Notes: generated by a model not told the origin, from the letters alone. A DNA stretch of 64,000 nucleotides from Macropodus opercularis (GCA_030770545.1 CM061106.1:5757001-5821000); one strand, 5' to 3'; numbered from the stretch's first letter, positions 1 to 8,975 are shown. Program-made: numbers and translations.

Positions 1-1
1 G

Positions 2-454
2 GAGCAGCTTCGAGAGAGGGTGTTGTATTACGACACAGACAGTCTCATCTATGTGACGAGACCGGGTGAAACAGAGCTTGAGCTGGGTCACTATTTGGGC
101 GATCTAACCGATGAGTTGAATTCCGACACTATCAAGGAATTTGTTTCTGCAGGGCCTAAAAGCTACGCCTACCAGACGGTCGGAGGTAAGGTCGAACTTC
201 AAGTGAAAGGAATCACGCAGACCTTTGAATGCTCTAAGACCATTAATTTTGACTCTGTCAAAACTCTTGTTAAGAATTATATTGACAACCCAGGGGCTGC
301 TGCAGAGAGAGTTTTAAAAGCCCCTCAGCATAATATTACGCGCAACAAAAACGGATTCGTTCTGAAAAACGTCTCTACGGAGAAAAGGTATCGCGTAGTG
401 TTTGACAAGAGACGATTGCTTCCAGGCGGTAAAAGTTTACCTTTTGGTTATTGA
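2..454 (+). CDS. Polinton/adintovirus type-B DNA polymerase, C-terminal end (5' end outside window)
   Basis: The frame is already open at base 2 and ends with TGA at 452-454. It is the last ~150 codons of a protein-primed family B DNA polymerase, which would replicate the linear element. The palm-domain motif YYDTDSLIY lies at about 26-52 and carries the catalytic DTDS aspartates. Downstream are a KSYAY segment and a basic thumb-like tail, as expected for the end of Polinton PolB. The visible part has no stop or frameshift. The stop is 3 bases before the ATG of the packaging ATPase on the same strand, so the two were probably co-transcribed. The family assignment is firm from the motif and neighbours; whether the rest of the gene is intact cannot be seen. 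Confidence 0.85.
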   Translation, partial: EQLRERVLYYDTDSLIYVTRPGETELELGHYLGDLTDELNSDTIKEFVSAGPKSYAYQTVGGKVELQVKGITQTFECSKTINFDSVKTLVKNYIDNPGAAAERVLKAPQHNITRNKNGFVLKNVSTEKRYRVVFDKRRLLPGGKSLPFGY

Positions 455-457
455 AAA

Positions 458-1060
458 ATGTGGGAGAAAACTGATTTGAACCCGGGTCTAAACTTGCCCT
501 TTTCGTACCTTGTTGTGGGTCCCAGCGGTTCTGGAAAAACCTTCTTTGTAAAAAGTGTTTTGGAAAATTGTAAACATGTCTTGGATGCTGTACCTGATAA
601 TATTGTGTGGATATTTACATCGTTTCAACCTCTGTATGAAGAAATACAAAAGACCAATAAAAGAATAAAGTTTGTGGAAGGCCTGCCCTCTTCTTTCAAC
701 GATGAAGCCCTGTTTCCCAGAGGTCAAAAACATGTCATCATTTTGGACGACGTGATATTCGAGGCCTTAGAGCACCCAGAGGTGGTGAAAATTTTTACAC
801 AGTACAGACACCATCGTAACATGTCGGTTATGTTTCTGAACAGTACTCATCTCATTCTGTTTAAAAAACCCTGCGATAAACTGCAGACCTTTGTATTAGC
901 TAACCAGATATTCCCTAGACAGAAAGCTTACTTTATGGAAAGTTATGAGGACGCCACAAAAAAACCTCACGGCTATTTATTGGTTGACTTGACGCCTTCC
1001 TGTTCAGAACGATTCAGACTGAGAACTGCACGAGAGAACCTGAGTGTATCTCCCCGCTAG
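458..1060 (+). CDS. Polinton/adintovirus packaging ATPase (FtsK-HerA type)
   Basis: A complete 200-codon ORF. The Walker A motif GPSGSGKT is at residues 21-28 and the Walker B-like string VIILDD at about 93-98, with an arginine-rich stretch (YRHHRN) shortly after. This spacing is that of the small A32/FtsK-HerA ATPases that package DNA in Polintons, adintoviruses and related viruses. The length is normal for the family. It starts 3 bases after the PolB stop and is followed 9 bases later by the broken pX-like gene, a typical compact viral order. It is the only gene of the remnant that looks undamaged over its full length. Confidence 0.85.
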   Translation: MWEKTDLNPGLNLPFSYLVVGPSGSGKTFFVKSVLENCKHVLDAVPDNIVWIFTSFQPLYEEIQKTNKRIKFVEGLPSSFNDEALFPRGQKHVIILDDVIFEALEHPEVVKIFTQYRHHRNMSVMFLNSTHLILFKKPCDKLQTFVLANQIFPRQKAYFMESYEDATKKPHGYLLVDLTPSCSERFRLRTARENLSVSPR

Positions 1061-1069
1061 AAAATAGAA

Positions 1070-1405
1070 ATGTCAGAACGCCTGAAAAGAAACCTGCCTC
1101 TCCTAAAAGTTTTAGTCTCAAGCAGCCCCTGACAGCGTAAGGCTCTCCTTGATGCCTGCTCTCCAAACCTCGTGAAGACGGTGTGTTAACTGGCCTTTAA
1201 TCTCCTCAAGGGGAATATTTCTCTGTCGCCGGCGTTGTACAACAAACTAAAACGCCAGAGGAAAAGCCTCAGAACCCTGGCCGATAAAAAGATTGCTTTA
1301 AGCAAAAAGAAAAGACTTATTCAAAAAGGGGGGTTCCTTCTGCCGTTACTCACAGCCGCTATTCCGATACTGGGACAACTCGTGGGAGGTCTAATTAACC
1401 GATAA
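1070..1405 (+). pseudogene. pX-like virion core protein gene of the Polinton/adintovirus, broken by two stops
   Basis: A single frame runs from ATG 1070 to TAA 1403-1405, about 111 codons, interrupted by in-frame TGA at 1130-1132 and TAA at 1187-1189. The C-terminal half is rich in Lys/Arg. It is followed by a glycine and a hydrophobic segment (GGFLLPLLTAAIPILGQLVG), the pattern of the pX/mu-like core proteins of adenovirus-related elements. The terminal TAA overlaps the ATG of the next ORF (TAATG, 1403-1407), as in tight viral gene clusters. The assignment rests on composition and position, so it is tentative; the two stops are clear. Confidence 0.5.
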
Positions 1406-1746
1406 TGGCTTTCAAGAAAATGTACCTCGTGTCTCAGGAGCAGCTAAACAGGTTACCTGACAGATCCACGGCCGGCGATATCAGAGACAGAGCAGAAATG
1501 GATTTGGACGCGCAGATGTTCGACATGTTGGAACAAAAAAATCTTACTCCAGATGAAAAAATTAAAAGATACACCATGCTTTTTCGCTATCTTACACTGC
1601 AGAAGCAGAAGCAAGGGGACAACAGAGAAATTACACTCAGTCTGGCTAAAGAGGAACCTCCGGAAGACCCTGAAGAATGGCCTATGCGTACGGCGGGCGA
1701 CACTTTTTTCACAAAGAGTGACGTTCCTAGGATATGCAGACGGTAG
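1405..1746 (+). CDS. Polinton/adintovirus ORF of unknown function, 3' end rearranged
   Basis: The ORF starts at the TAATG overlap with the preceding pX-like gene and encodes 113 residues. The first ~92 are acidic/charged and predicted helical (for example EQKNLTPDEKIKRYTMLFRY), with no domain I recognise. From about base 1680 the same DNA also encodes the capsid-protein remnant on the opposite strand. The last ~20 codons are therefore probably not original but read into an inverted neighbouring segment. The original gene likely continued beyond this breakpoint and has lost its end. Confidence 0.45.
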   Translation: MAFKKMYLVSQEQLNRLPDRSTAGDIRDRAEMDLDAQMFDMLEQKNLTPDEKIKRYTMLFRYLTLQKQKQGDNREITLSLAKEEPPEDPEEWPMRTAGDTFFTKSDVPRICRR

Positions 1747-2350
1747 CTGGTGTCTGCGGTGTGCATGAGGCTAAAGGCGTCGCTGGCTCTCGTCAGCTTT
1801 ATCTTGAGATCCACCGAGTTTAAAAGCAGTCTCTCACAAAAAAAGATGTCTGCGTGGAGGGGTCCTAGCACATGAAATTCTTTTGAAGTCTCACTGTATT
1901 TAGCTCGCTCGCATAAACCTCTGTTTGGGCCGTTATTGACGGTGACAGCGTCCATTTCCCCCGCTGTGTCTTGATAAAAGAGCCCTGAACTGAATTGAGT
2001 CTTTAGGGAATCGGGCGAATAGTTCAAAAGAGTTTCCAACATGGCCCTGTACGGATGAGTGGCGCTGGACTGTGAAATTAATCTGTCCCAGAGTTACCTC
2101 GCATTGGCTGGATATTGTATTAAGGGGGTAATTGATGATTCCTACCGGGGCGTCAGCAGCGAGATCCGTCCCGTCTGCTTTGGTAATTTTCAGCCTTAAA
2201 AACAGTAAAGTTTCGTTCAGGTCCAAATATTTCTCACCCTCCCCCGCTACATAAAACTCAATAGGTCCTCGAGCTGTTATAGAGGACACGGGCGAAATCT
2301 CAACGTATTTTTTTTCTTCTATGCTGAGTTGGGAATAGGGACAGCGGGAG
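1690..2350 (-). pseudogene. Polinton/adintovirus major capsid (hexon-type) protein remnant
   Basis: The minus strand encodes part of a capsid protein in two frames. The N-terminal part (about 2350 down to ~2040) contains GPIEFYVAGEGEKYLDLN, a conserved start of the F54H12.2-like protein family, which corresponds to the hexon-like capsid protein of Polintons/adintoviruses. The next part (about 2040 to 1690) contains DTAGEMDAVTVNNG and RLLLNSVDLKIKLTR and lies in another frame, so there is a frameshift near 2040. The remnant covers about 210 codons, well short of a full capsid gene. The upstream end is cut by the hAT fragment at 2352 and the downstream end by the inverted junction near 1690. 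Confidence 0.6.
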
Positions 2351-2351
2351 T

Positions 2352-4165
2352 CTCATCAGAGGAAACTTGGCATGATCCAAACTCTGATAGAAGTCAGGGA
2401 GGGAGAGAAGCTGATGTTGACTCTTCAGAGAATCATCACATTGCATTTCAATCAGTTCTAACTGCAGACTCTCCTCCACTTCTTCTGCATCCACCAGGAA
2501 GGGGGTCGAGAACAGCTTGATTTGTTTTTCAATGACAGAAAAATCTTGAAAACGCCTGTTGAATTCTGTCACGAGAGATGTAATTACAGAAACATATTTC
2601 TCCTTTTTAGCAGAAAGGTCTGCCTTTGGAAAAGCAGACTTGATTTCAGACAGGGCAGGGAAGTGTGCAGCATTAAAGCTTCGTAGTTGTGTCTCAAACA
2701 GGCGGAGTTTTACACAGAAGGCTTTCATGTGCCCATACAGGTGTGACACCAGCTGTTCTTTGCCTTGTAGGTTCTTGTTCAGTGTATTCAGATGGTGAGT
2801 GAGATCAACTAAAAATGCCAGGTCTGCTAGCCACATAGGGTCACTCAGTTCATGAAGAGGTCAACCCTTCTCTTCCAAAAACTTGTCGATTTCTGATCTC
2901 AGCGAATAAAACCGCTGCAGCAAAGAGCCGCAGCTGAGCCAGCGCACATCAGAGTGGTAGAGTACATCCCCGTATTCAGCATCCACGTCAGATAAGAAAG
3001 CTTGAAATTCCCTGTGGTACAGTCCTCTAGCTCGAATTATGTTGACAGTTTTTACAACAGTGTTCATCACATCGCCCAGCTGGACAGTCTTGGCACACAG
3101 TGCTTCTTGGTGGATTATACAGTGCATCCTAACAGCCTCACCTCCGCTCTCTTTTACCTTGACGCACACCATGGATGCCATCCCTTTGCGCTCACCCGTC
3201 ATGGCTGGAGCTCCATCCGTTGTTACTCCACAGAGCTTGTCCCATTTAAGCCCCATCTTTTCAACTGCCTCTGACACAGCCTCAAAAATATTTCCACCCG
3301 TCGTTGTGCCTTTTAGGCTCATCATATCAAGCAGCTCCTCCGTACAGCAAAAATTATCATCGACTCCCCGCAAAAAAATTAAAAGCTGTGCGATGTCTGT
3401 GGCGTCTGTGCTCTCATCGCATGCTATCGAGTAAAAATCAAAAGCACGAGCTTTCTCTCTCAGCTGAAGTTTCAGGTTAGCTGACAAGTCCTCGATTCTC
3501 CGCACCACTGTATTTCTGGATAAGCTCACGTTGTTGAAATCCTGCACTTTTTCCGGGCACATTACTTCTGTGACTTTGATGAGGCACTGCTTTATGAAAT
3601 CACCGTCTGAGAACGGTTTGCCATGCTGGGCAATAAGTTGTCTGACTTCATAGCTTGCTGCTGTGGCGTTTTCCTGTATTTTGTTAGCACAAAAAAAAAA
3701 CTGTTGTTGAGCTTGCAGGCTAGCTGCCATTTGCTTGAATTTCTGTGCTTGTTCGGCACCTGTGTACGATGCGTAGCTCTGATGCTTGGTCTCATAGTGC
3801 CGACGGACATTATACTCTTTCATCACGGCAACATCTTCATTGCAAATCAGACACACTTTCCGTTGATTTCTTTAAAGAAATATTCATTTTCTCACCGTGT
3901 TTGAAATCTTCTACACTCACTTGCTATCTTGCGTTTCTTCGGTGCTGCCATTTCTGGTGACTCGTGGTAAAAATTTTTCTTTGCTTAATTTTGTTTAGTG
4001 GAGAAGCACCTTTTCTGTGACTGGCTCCGTCTAGTGTTGAAACTGAGAAGTGCAACAGAGTTGAGCTCAAGCGCCATGTGCGGGCCATATTCAATTATAT
4101 TTTCAGAATTTGCTGCGGGCCCGCGGGCCGCAGTTCGCCCGCGGGCTGTAGTTTGGACACCCCTG
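2352..4165 (-). mobile_element. hAT transposon, truncated copy 1 (BED-finger transposase, minus strand)
   Basis: The segment matches, in inverse orientation, the hAT element at 52,540-54,701. Its intact terminus is the inverted repeat ending ...TTGGACACCCCTG at 4165. The other end stops at 2352 inside the transposase, just before the C-terminal dimerisation region, and abuts the Polinton capsid gene. The transposase is in pieces: 3856-2861 (BED-type zinc finger CLICNEDV...HYETKH, then the catalytic core with DESTDATD and TDGAPAMTG) and 2836-2300 (helical insertion domain). Frameshifts or stops lie near 3690 (a poly-A run) and 2850. Known relatives are the ZBED/GTF2IRD2/EPM2AIP1-like hAT transposases. 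Confidence 0.8.
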
Positions 4166-4744
4166 TCTTAGGGTGTTTTTACCCGTAAAGTAATGGTATA
4201 ATTTATGTTTTAGCATTTTATTGAATCGTTCGACGACTGAGGCTTTGACGTCGCTAGACGTACTAAAGTGGTGGATGTTGTGCTTCTTCATCAGAGCTTT
4301 AAATAGTTTGTTGTAAAATTCTTTTCCTTAATCCGTCCGGAGATTTTCTGTTAGAATAGATGCAAAAGCGTCCGTCACCTCCTTGGCCCCCTTATTTCAA
4401 ATAACCCTGACATAAGCCTTTTTGGAAAAAAGATTTATCACCGTCAACAGAAACTTGTAGCCGTCATTGTAAGATGCCAGGGCCTGCATGTCACACAAAT
4501 TGGCTTGAAACTGATTGAGAGGCCTCGTTACAAACACTCTGTTTCTGACAAAGTGGGTCCTTACAGGCTTGTGCAGAGTGTAAGCGTCTTGTTTTGATAG
4601 AAAACTTTTAATTTGATCCAGACTTACTTTTTTACCAGACTCTAACTCAACGGCTTTATGTAAAGCCTGCACCCCTCCGTAGCTGTCGGGATGAGTCGGA
4701 TTGTAATAAATTTTCTTCATCAAAGTTTCAAGTTTAGGAGCCAT
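4166..4744 (-). pseudogene. Polinton retroviral-type integrase, broken and C-terminally cut by hAT
   Basis: From the minus-strand ATG at 4744, one frame encodes a DDE integrase of the Polinton type. The N-terminal helices include HPDSYGGVQAL, the first catalytic Asp is in the LCDMQ motif, and LLTVINLFSKKAY forms the core strand. Past two in-frame stops (at 4397-4399 and about 4330) the same frame continues with the second Asp context (TD before GKEFYN) and the Glu context VERFN. The three catalytic residues are therefore still visible but separated by stops. At 4166 the frame runs into the terminal inverted repeat of hAT copy 1, so the C-terminal DNA-binding part is missing. Confidence 0.75.
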
Positions 4745-5014
4745 TGTTTACCTAGAGCAGCACTCTGTTCTATGCACGGCTTTTAACAAATGACAAAGAA
4801 TTTCTTCACTTTAACGTTTTTTTTATTTATTTTTTTTCAAGAGTTCCAATAACAAAATGGTACATGTTACTGTCATCTATATAAAACATATTCATACTAT
4901 CTTCTTTGTAAAACACAACAATACATAAGCGTCCTTACATTTATGCAAAGCACTATAATACATGAGAATACTAACAATCAATAGATACAAACCTAAAAAA
5001 AAAAGAGTTCAACA
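4745..5014. other. AT-rich intergenic stretch of the Polinton remnant
   Basis: It lies between the integrase start and the next minus-strand ORF. It contains poly-T/poly-A tracts (around 4820-4840 and 4998-5005) that could serve as a polyadenylation region for the minus-strand ORF at 5293-5015, but no gene is visible. Confidence 0.3.
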
Positions 5015-5293
5015 TCAAGGAGTCATCAATATAGCGGTGTCAAGATCCTCCTTCCCCTCCCAAAAGTCCACGGCTTTCTGAAGATTTTCAATCTTTGATT
5101 CAGAGTCTCCTACCAACTCGGACACTATCGGGGACATACAGGACAACACTTTTTCAGAAGGCTTTAATTCCAGCAGAATGGCCTTGCACACTTCTCTGAC
5201 CCTCTCCTCTGAGACGTCAATGTTGTAATTAGCCAACAGCTTCAAGGCGGCCAGGATGAAGCGACTCGTCATCACCCTCTTCCTTAAAATCAT
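5015..5293 (-). CDS. Polinton-associated ORF of unknown function (fragment)
   Basis: A 92-codon minus-strand frame, helical and charged, with segments such as ILAALKLLANYNIDV and CKAILLELKPSEKV. I do not recognise the family. Directly upstream another frame reads LDTMKSLVTRVLYIAIHD without a start and runs into this one, so the ORF is probably the downstream half of a longer, frameshifted gene that may include the Ser-rich ORF at 5615-5406. It belongs to the Polinton by position: same strand as the integrase and the 6413-5868 ORF. Confidence 0.4.
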   Translation of the reverse strand: MILRKRVMTSRFILAALKLLANYNIDVSEERVREVCKAILLELKPSEKVLSCMSPIVSELVGDSESKIENLQKAVDFWEGKEDLDTAILMTP

Positions 5294-5405
5294 GTATCGC
5301 TATGTACAAGACACGAGTCACCAAGGATTTCATTGTGTCCAGAAATAGTTTAAACATTGGCCCGTCCGGTTCATCACTGCCTTGGTTTTGGTCCGGCTCT
5401 CTCCT

Positions 5406-5615
5406 TCAGGGGATGGACGAGAGATGCGGGAGAGATGCATCATGGCTCGTGGAGGAGCATCTCGAGTCTTCGGACCCATTGGGCTCATAGCCGGAGCCGC
5501 CCCAAACACTGTCGATGCTGGAAGACGGGGATGGAGGGAATTGAGACCCGGGTTTATAGCCGTCGCCCCAGACGCTGTCGATGCTGGAAGACTGGGAGGG
5601 AGGGGATTGAGACAT
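5406..5615 (-). CDS. Ser/Pro-rich ORF with duplicated SSSIDSVWG motif (Polinton region)
   Basis: A 69-codon minus-strand ORF with two near-identical blocks, SSSIDSVWGDGYKPGSQ and SSSIDSVWGGSGYEPNG, followed by a Ser-rich tail. A low-complexity N-terminus like this is plausible for the broken gene continued at 5293-5015. It ends at a TGA at about 5406 and the frame is not continuous with that ORF. The function is unknown. The motif is an internal duplication visible at DNA level (about 5505-5530 and 5565-5590). Confidence 0.35.
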   Translation of the reverse strand: MSQSPPSQSSSIDSVWGDGYKPGSQFPPSPSSSIDSVWGGSGYEPNGSEDSRCSSTSHDASLPHLSSIP

Positions 5616-5867
5616 CTTGTTCTTCCTTGGTGGGCTTGTGGGGGGGTTGTTCTCTGCCTCTATTTATTTCAGATTGGTGGGGAGGGTCTAAGGACGGAGG
5701 TGTGTCAAGAGGCGGGGAGGACAACCAAGAGGCGTTTACACAAATAGAGAACGTTTCTGAACCACCATTTCTTGCTAGTCTTGACTCGTATGAAACATCT
5801 CAGCTATTTTCTCTCCCCACTTGTCAAATATCTCCAACCAGGAGGGGATGGGTATGTTGAGCACGGA

Positions 5868-6413
5868 CTAAAAAACACCGCACTCGCTGTTGAAATGGTA
5901 TAGCTTCATGAAGGTCGGTCCATCTTTGTTAAACTCTGCTATTATTTTGTAAAACCATTTACCCGATGGGGTGCACTGAGTCTCCCATACAGCTCTGAAT
6001 ACATCGGGGTTACCACCGTCATCAGCATCAGAACCGGCAAGCCTCGTTTCTCTGACCTTCTTCTTCTTCTTGCAAGGCTCCTCCTCCTCCTCTTCTTCGG
6101 CGTCTTTGACATAATCCATGATTATATGTCTCAGAATGCCCCAGTCATTCGCCAACAGAGGCGCTCTCACAGTGTCTGGAGAAAATGTTTCGTCTTCCTC
6201 TAGCTGGTATGGCAAAAGTTCGCCGGTAATGTGCTGAAACACATAACCAAAAGTCCCCGAATCCAGTTTCAGCTCATCCTGTAGAGGCGATGATGGTGGT
6301 CTCTGTACACAGGACAGGTACATCGTACCCTTCTTGGGAGCCTTCCATAACTCGGACTCCTCATTAAGGCTTACCTTAACGCTGCATATGAAGTTGCTCG
6401 GACTCAAACTCAT
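5868..6413 (-). CDS. Polinton-associated protein with acidic/NLS-like stretch, function unknown
   Basis: A 181-codon minus-strand ORF from ATG 6413. It has a mixed N-terminal half (SNFICSVKVSLNEESELW), a run of glutamates (about residues 103-111) directly followed by CKKKKK, which resembles a nuclear localisation signal, and a C-terminal segment rich in Phe/Tyr. A TATAAAAT box lies about 80 bp upstream (6498-6491) and CCAAT boxes beyond that, so the ORF has its own visible promoter. I do not recognise the family. By position it is the first gene of the minus-strand set of the Polinton/adintovirus. Confidence 0.5.
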   Translation of the reverse strand: MSLSPSNFICSVKVSLNEESELWKAPKKGTMYLSCVQRPPSSPLQDELKLDSGTFGYVFQHITGELLPYQLEEDETFSPDTVRAPLLANDWGILRHIIMDYVKDAEEEEEEEPCKKKKKVRETRLAGSDADDGGNPDVFRAVWETQCTPSGKWFYKIIAEFNKDGPTFMKLYHFNSECGVF

Positions 6414-6490
6414 CTTCTTTTTTTTTTCTGACTGTTTTTAGAAAAAGAAACTCTGAACTGTTTAGATAACTTCTACCAAGACAGACCCTC

Positions 6491-6498
6491 ATTTTATA
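6491..6498 (-). promoter_or_regulatory. TATA box for the ORF starting at 6413
   Basis: The minus strand reads TATAAAAT, 78-85 bp upstream of the ATG at 6413. The GC-rich CCAAT-containing repeats further upstream support a polymerase II promoter. Confidence 0.55.
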
Positions 6499-6574
6499 GA
6501 CCGTGAACAGAACCTCCCAATGTACTGGAGGGGGCGCCCTCAGACAGCCTGAAGGGTGGGGTCGACGCTGTGAT

Positions 6575-6770
6575 TCGCCCTCGGCATGACCCAATCAGAA
6601 GCTACAGGGTGGGGCTTGAACGAGGAGGTGTGTTCAGGGGGTGTGGTTAGGAACATTCTCATTACGTGATTCGCTCATGGCTTGAACCAATCAGAGTCAA
6701 CTGGGCGGGGTTAGGAACATTCCCACAATCTCATTGGCTTATGATGTGGACCAATCAGAAACCAGGGGGA
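6575..6770. promoter_or_regulatory. Degenerate direct repeats carrying CCAAT boxes
   Basis: CCAATCAGA occurs three times (6591, 6687, 6751), each in a similar context of GTGATTCGC/GGCATGAC before it and a GGGTGGGG or GGGCGGGG motif after it. An inverted ATTGG is at 6733. GTTAGGAACATTC is also repeated (about 6648 and 6710). The layout suggests an upstream promoter array (CCAAT plus GC boxes) for the TATA box at 6498. The Polinton terminal repeat could lie here or just beyond, but no matching end exists inside the window to prove it. Confidence 0.5.
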
Positions 6771-6780
6771 AGACGGTGAC

Positions 6781-7440
6781 CTTATGACCTAGACCTGTCA
6801 AATTAAGTTGATGGGAGGTATCATATACATTGTGTGTGACAGCTTGCAGGGAATTCACCTGAGCAACTGGTCCTCTATCACCGTTAGGTTTCCCTCCCTT
6901 TGTCACCAGAGAAACTGTTGCACTCTACACATGTGTAGTGATAAAGTCCTTCGCTGGTGACTCCACACTGCAGTGGAGATTCACTCAACGTGTCTCCCAC
7001 TGTGCTGGTCAACGCTGCACCTAGAAGAACAAGAGTGTTACTGGTGATCATCTCAATCATGTTGATTAAGCATAACAGGAATGAAAATATTTACCAATGT
7101 CTCCACAAAGAAACGTGTTGCAGTTAAAAAGTAAATGTGTCTATAAAGACCTATTAAATAAACACAGCTTCAGCATGAGAATCTCAGCAAGTCAGTTAAA
7201 CTTTCATTCTAATATTATTCTGAGGTTTTATTAAATATATATCCGCTGCCTTTTGTTCCTGTTAATCAATTTCTGACTAAATCCAATCATAATAAACATC
7301 ATAATCCCTTTAAGACGACACTAAATGTACCACAAGCTGGTTTCACTGAACTAGGATGTTGAATTGTAAATTTAATTCACCCTTCGTATAGTTCGCGTGG
7401 CTGGGTTGCGTTAACACAGTCAGGTTTCCTCCGGTCACAC
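6781..7440. other. No recognised gene
   Basis: The minus strand at about 7060-6880 has a short frame after a pyrimidine-rich AG acceptor-like site with a Cys-containing peptide (YTCVEC), but nothing confirms an exon. The rest is AT-rich unique-looking DNA. Confidence 0.3.
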
Positions 7441-7878
7441 GTTTTCTGCGTCAATGGGTGACTTTCACACTCCACACATCACTAATGCATTAGACTGAAC
7501 ATTCACTGAGGAGGAAGTACGTCTACTCCTCCCTCGGACAAGTACTTCTGTCCGCTTGAGAAAATAAGTACGTCTATTTTCTCCTTCTAGAACAATTACT
7601 TCTGTTCTACTTCTTGGAAATGCGACCTGCCATTTCACACATCGCGCTTTTTCAGCGGTACTCACTTTTTGTCTGCCCTGTTCAGATGTCTCCAGGAGCC
7701 GTCATCAGCGAGCGAAGAGGGGGATGTCAGGAGCTATTCAACCGGCCCAGCAGACGAATTCACGCTCCGGGTCTTGGTTTCGACCGTCCCAGACGAGTCG
7801 ACTGTCGACAGATTTCGGTTCTCCGTTGTCCTCCTCCCCGGCGCTGAATCTTGACTCCCATGTTTCGGCACCAAGAAT
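7441..7878 (-). mobile_element. LTR-retroelement leader region (minus strand), truncated
   Basis: The minus strand runs from the primer-binding site at 7873-7856 into a GC-richer leader. It has a GTGAGTA splice-donor-like site near 7660 and an open frame of 66 codons (7665-7465) with two repeated blocks (ACGTACTT-type segments around 7510-7600). No gag domain is visible before homology is lost at about 7440. It is the start of an LTR element whose body is deleted. Confidence 0.45.
7856..7873 (-). other. Primer-binding site, tRNA-Phe type
   Basis: The minus strand reads TGGTGCCGAAACATGGGA, which matches the complement of the 3' end of tRNA-Phe (TGGTGCCGAAACCCGGGA) at 16 of 18 bases. It lies 5 bases after an LTR-like end (...CCCAACA at 7885-7879), as in retroviruses and LTR retrotransposons. 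Confidence 0.6.
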
Positions 7879-8975
7879 TGTTGGGTTTAGCCTGCCAACA
7901 CTTAAATAATACAGAGACACTGACAAAAGAAGACAAACTCAGATATCTTAATTCTTATACTTGTGCGCACAAGGAAAGCCGCTCTGGAACACATTAACTC
8001 AGTGCCTCAGCCGACGGACTACGACTTCCACTTGGACACAGCTCATTTTATTGAGAATAGCATGAAAGTCACTCCTTTACATTCCACATAGCAAGATAGG
8101 AAAACAAGTCCATATATGGTGAGTAAGACACCTATGGAGCCGTTATGTAGTAAAATGTGGTCTGCAAAGTCTCCTACTGACATAGGTGGTCAAGCCACCC
8201 TGCCCTAGTGCTACAGATCATCCATGTTTATACAAGTAAAGACAAGAAAAGGTCACAAGGTCACAGAGACACAGACAGGACAAAACACAGAGAGGACTAT
8301 GCTCCATATCCTCTAAGAACCAGACATTTACTGGTTGGGCCGAAGGCTTCGTCCTCTTTTTGTTAAATACTGTGTTTAGTTGGAGTTTAGAGTGTGATCG
8401 CATGTTGCTAACTGTCACGCAAGATCCTATACCCTGGTGTAGGTCTGAGTGTTTGTTAAATATGGGGTCACCAAATTATCAGATATTGAATGACTTTTAC
8501 TTTGAAGGGAAGACACACAGAACGGTGCCAGGAACTAGATTGAGCAGAAGAGTGCGTTGCTGGGAATGCCGCAGGGAGCGCCATTTATTCCAATCGGCCG
8601 TTTCGAATGTTTTGAAAGGATAGGGAAAGTGCCACTAGGCAAGGTGAGGTGAGATAGATGTAGTTGTAGGTGGAAGATACCACCACTTAACTGTACAAAA
8701 CCTAATGCAAATCCGGCGATTTTAATCTCAGGGGACACAGGCCCTCTGAAGATTGTTATTTCGACCAAACTATAGCGTTGGCTGATCTTATATATACTTA
8801 CCTATACTTTGTTTTTTTCTTCTTAAAGGTGATGTGCACTAGTTAAAATCGCCAACAAATGAACTTCAGTGTCCACTTTCTAATGATTTCATTCAAGTTG
8901 TGTGAGTGACGTGTTTTCTAGCTTCACTGTAAGTTGAGCAGGTATCTGGTGCAGCCTGTTAGTTCAGAAGGTCCA
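7879..8975 (-). repeat. Candidate LTR upstream of the tRNA-Phe primer site
   Basis: The minus-strand LTR end ACCCAACA (7886-7879) precedes the primer site. An AATAAAATGAGC polyadenylation-type signal is near 8053-8042. A TATATAAG box is at about 8795. A possible start TGTTGG is at about 8975. The far boundary is a guess because no second LTR is present, and the long distance between TATA and AATAAA argues for caution. Confidence 0.3.

Noticed and set aside
6575..6770. Regularly spaced short repeats considered as a CRISPR-like array.
   Set aside because: There are few units, they are degenerate, the context is eukaryotic and CCAAT/GC boxes are present. A promoter array explains them better.
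6880..7060. Minus-strand exon-like frame with a Cys-rich peptide (YTCVEC) after an AG acceptor.
   Set aside because: No donor site, no domain and no neighbouring exons support it; kept only as a note on the unassigned stretch.
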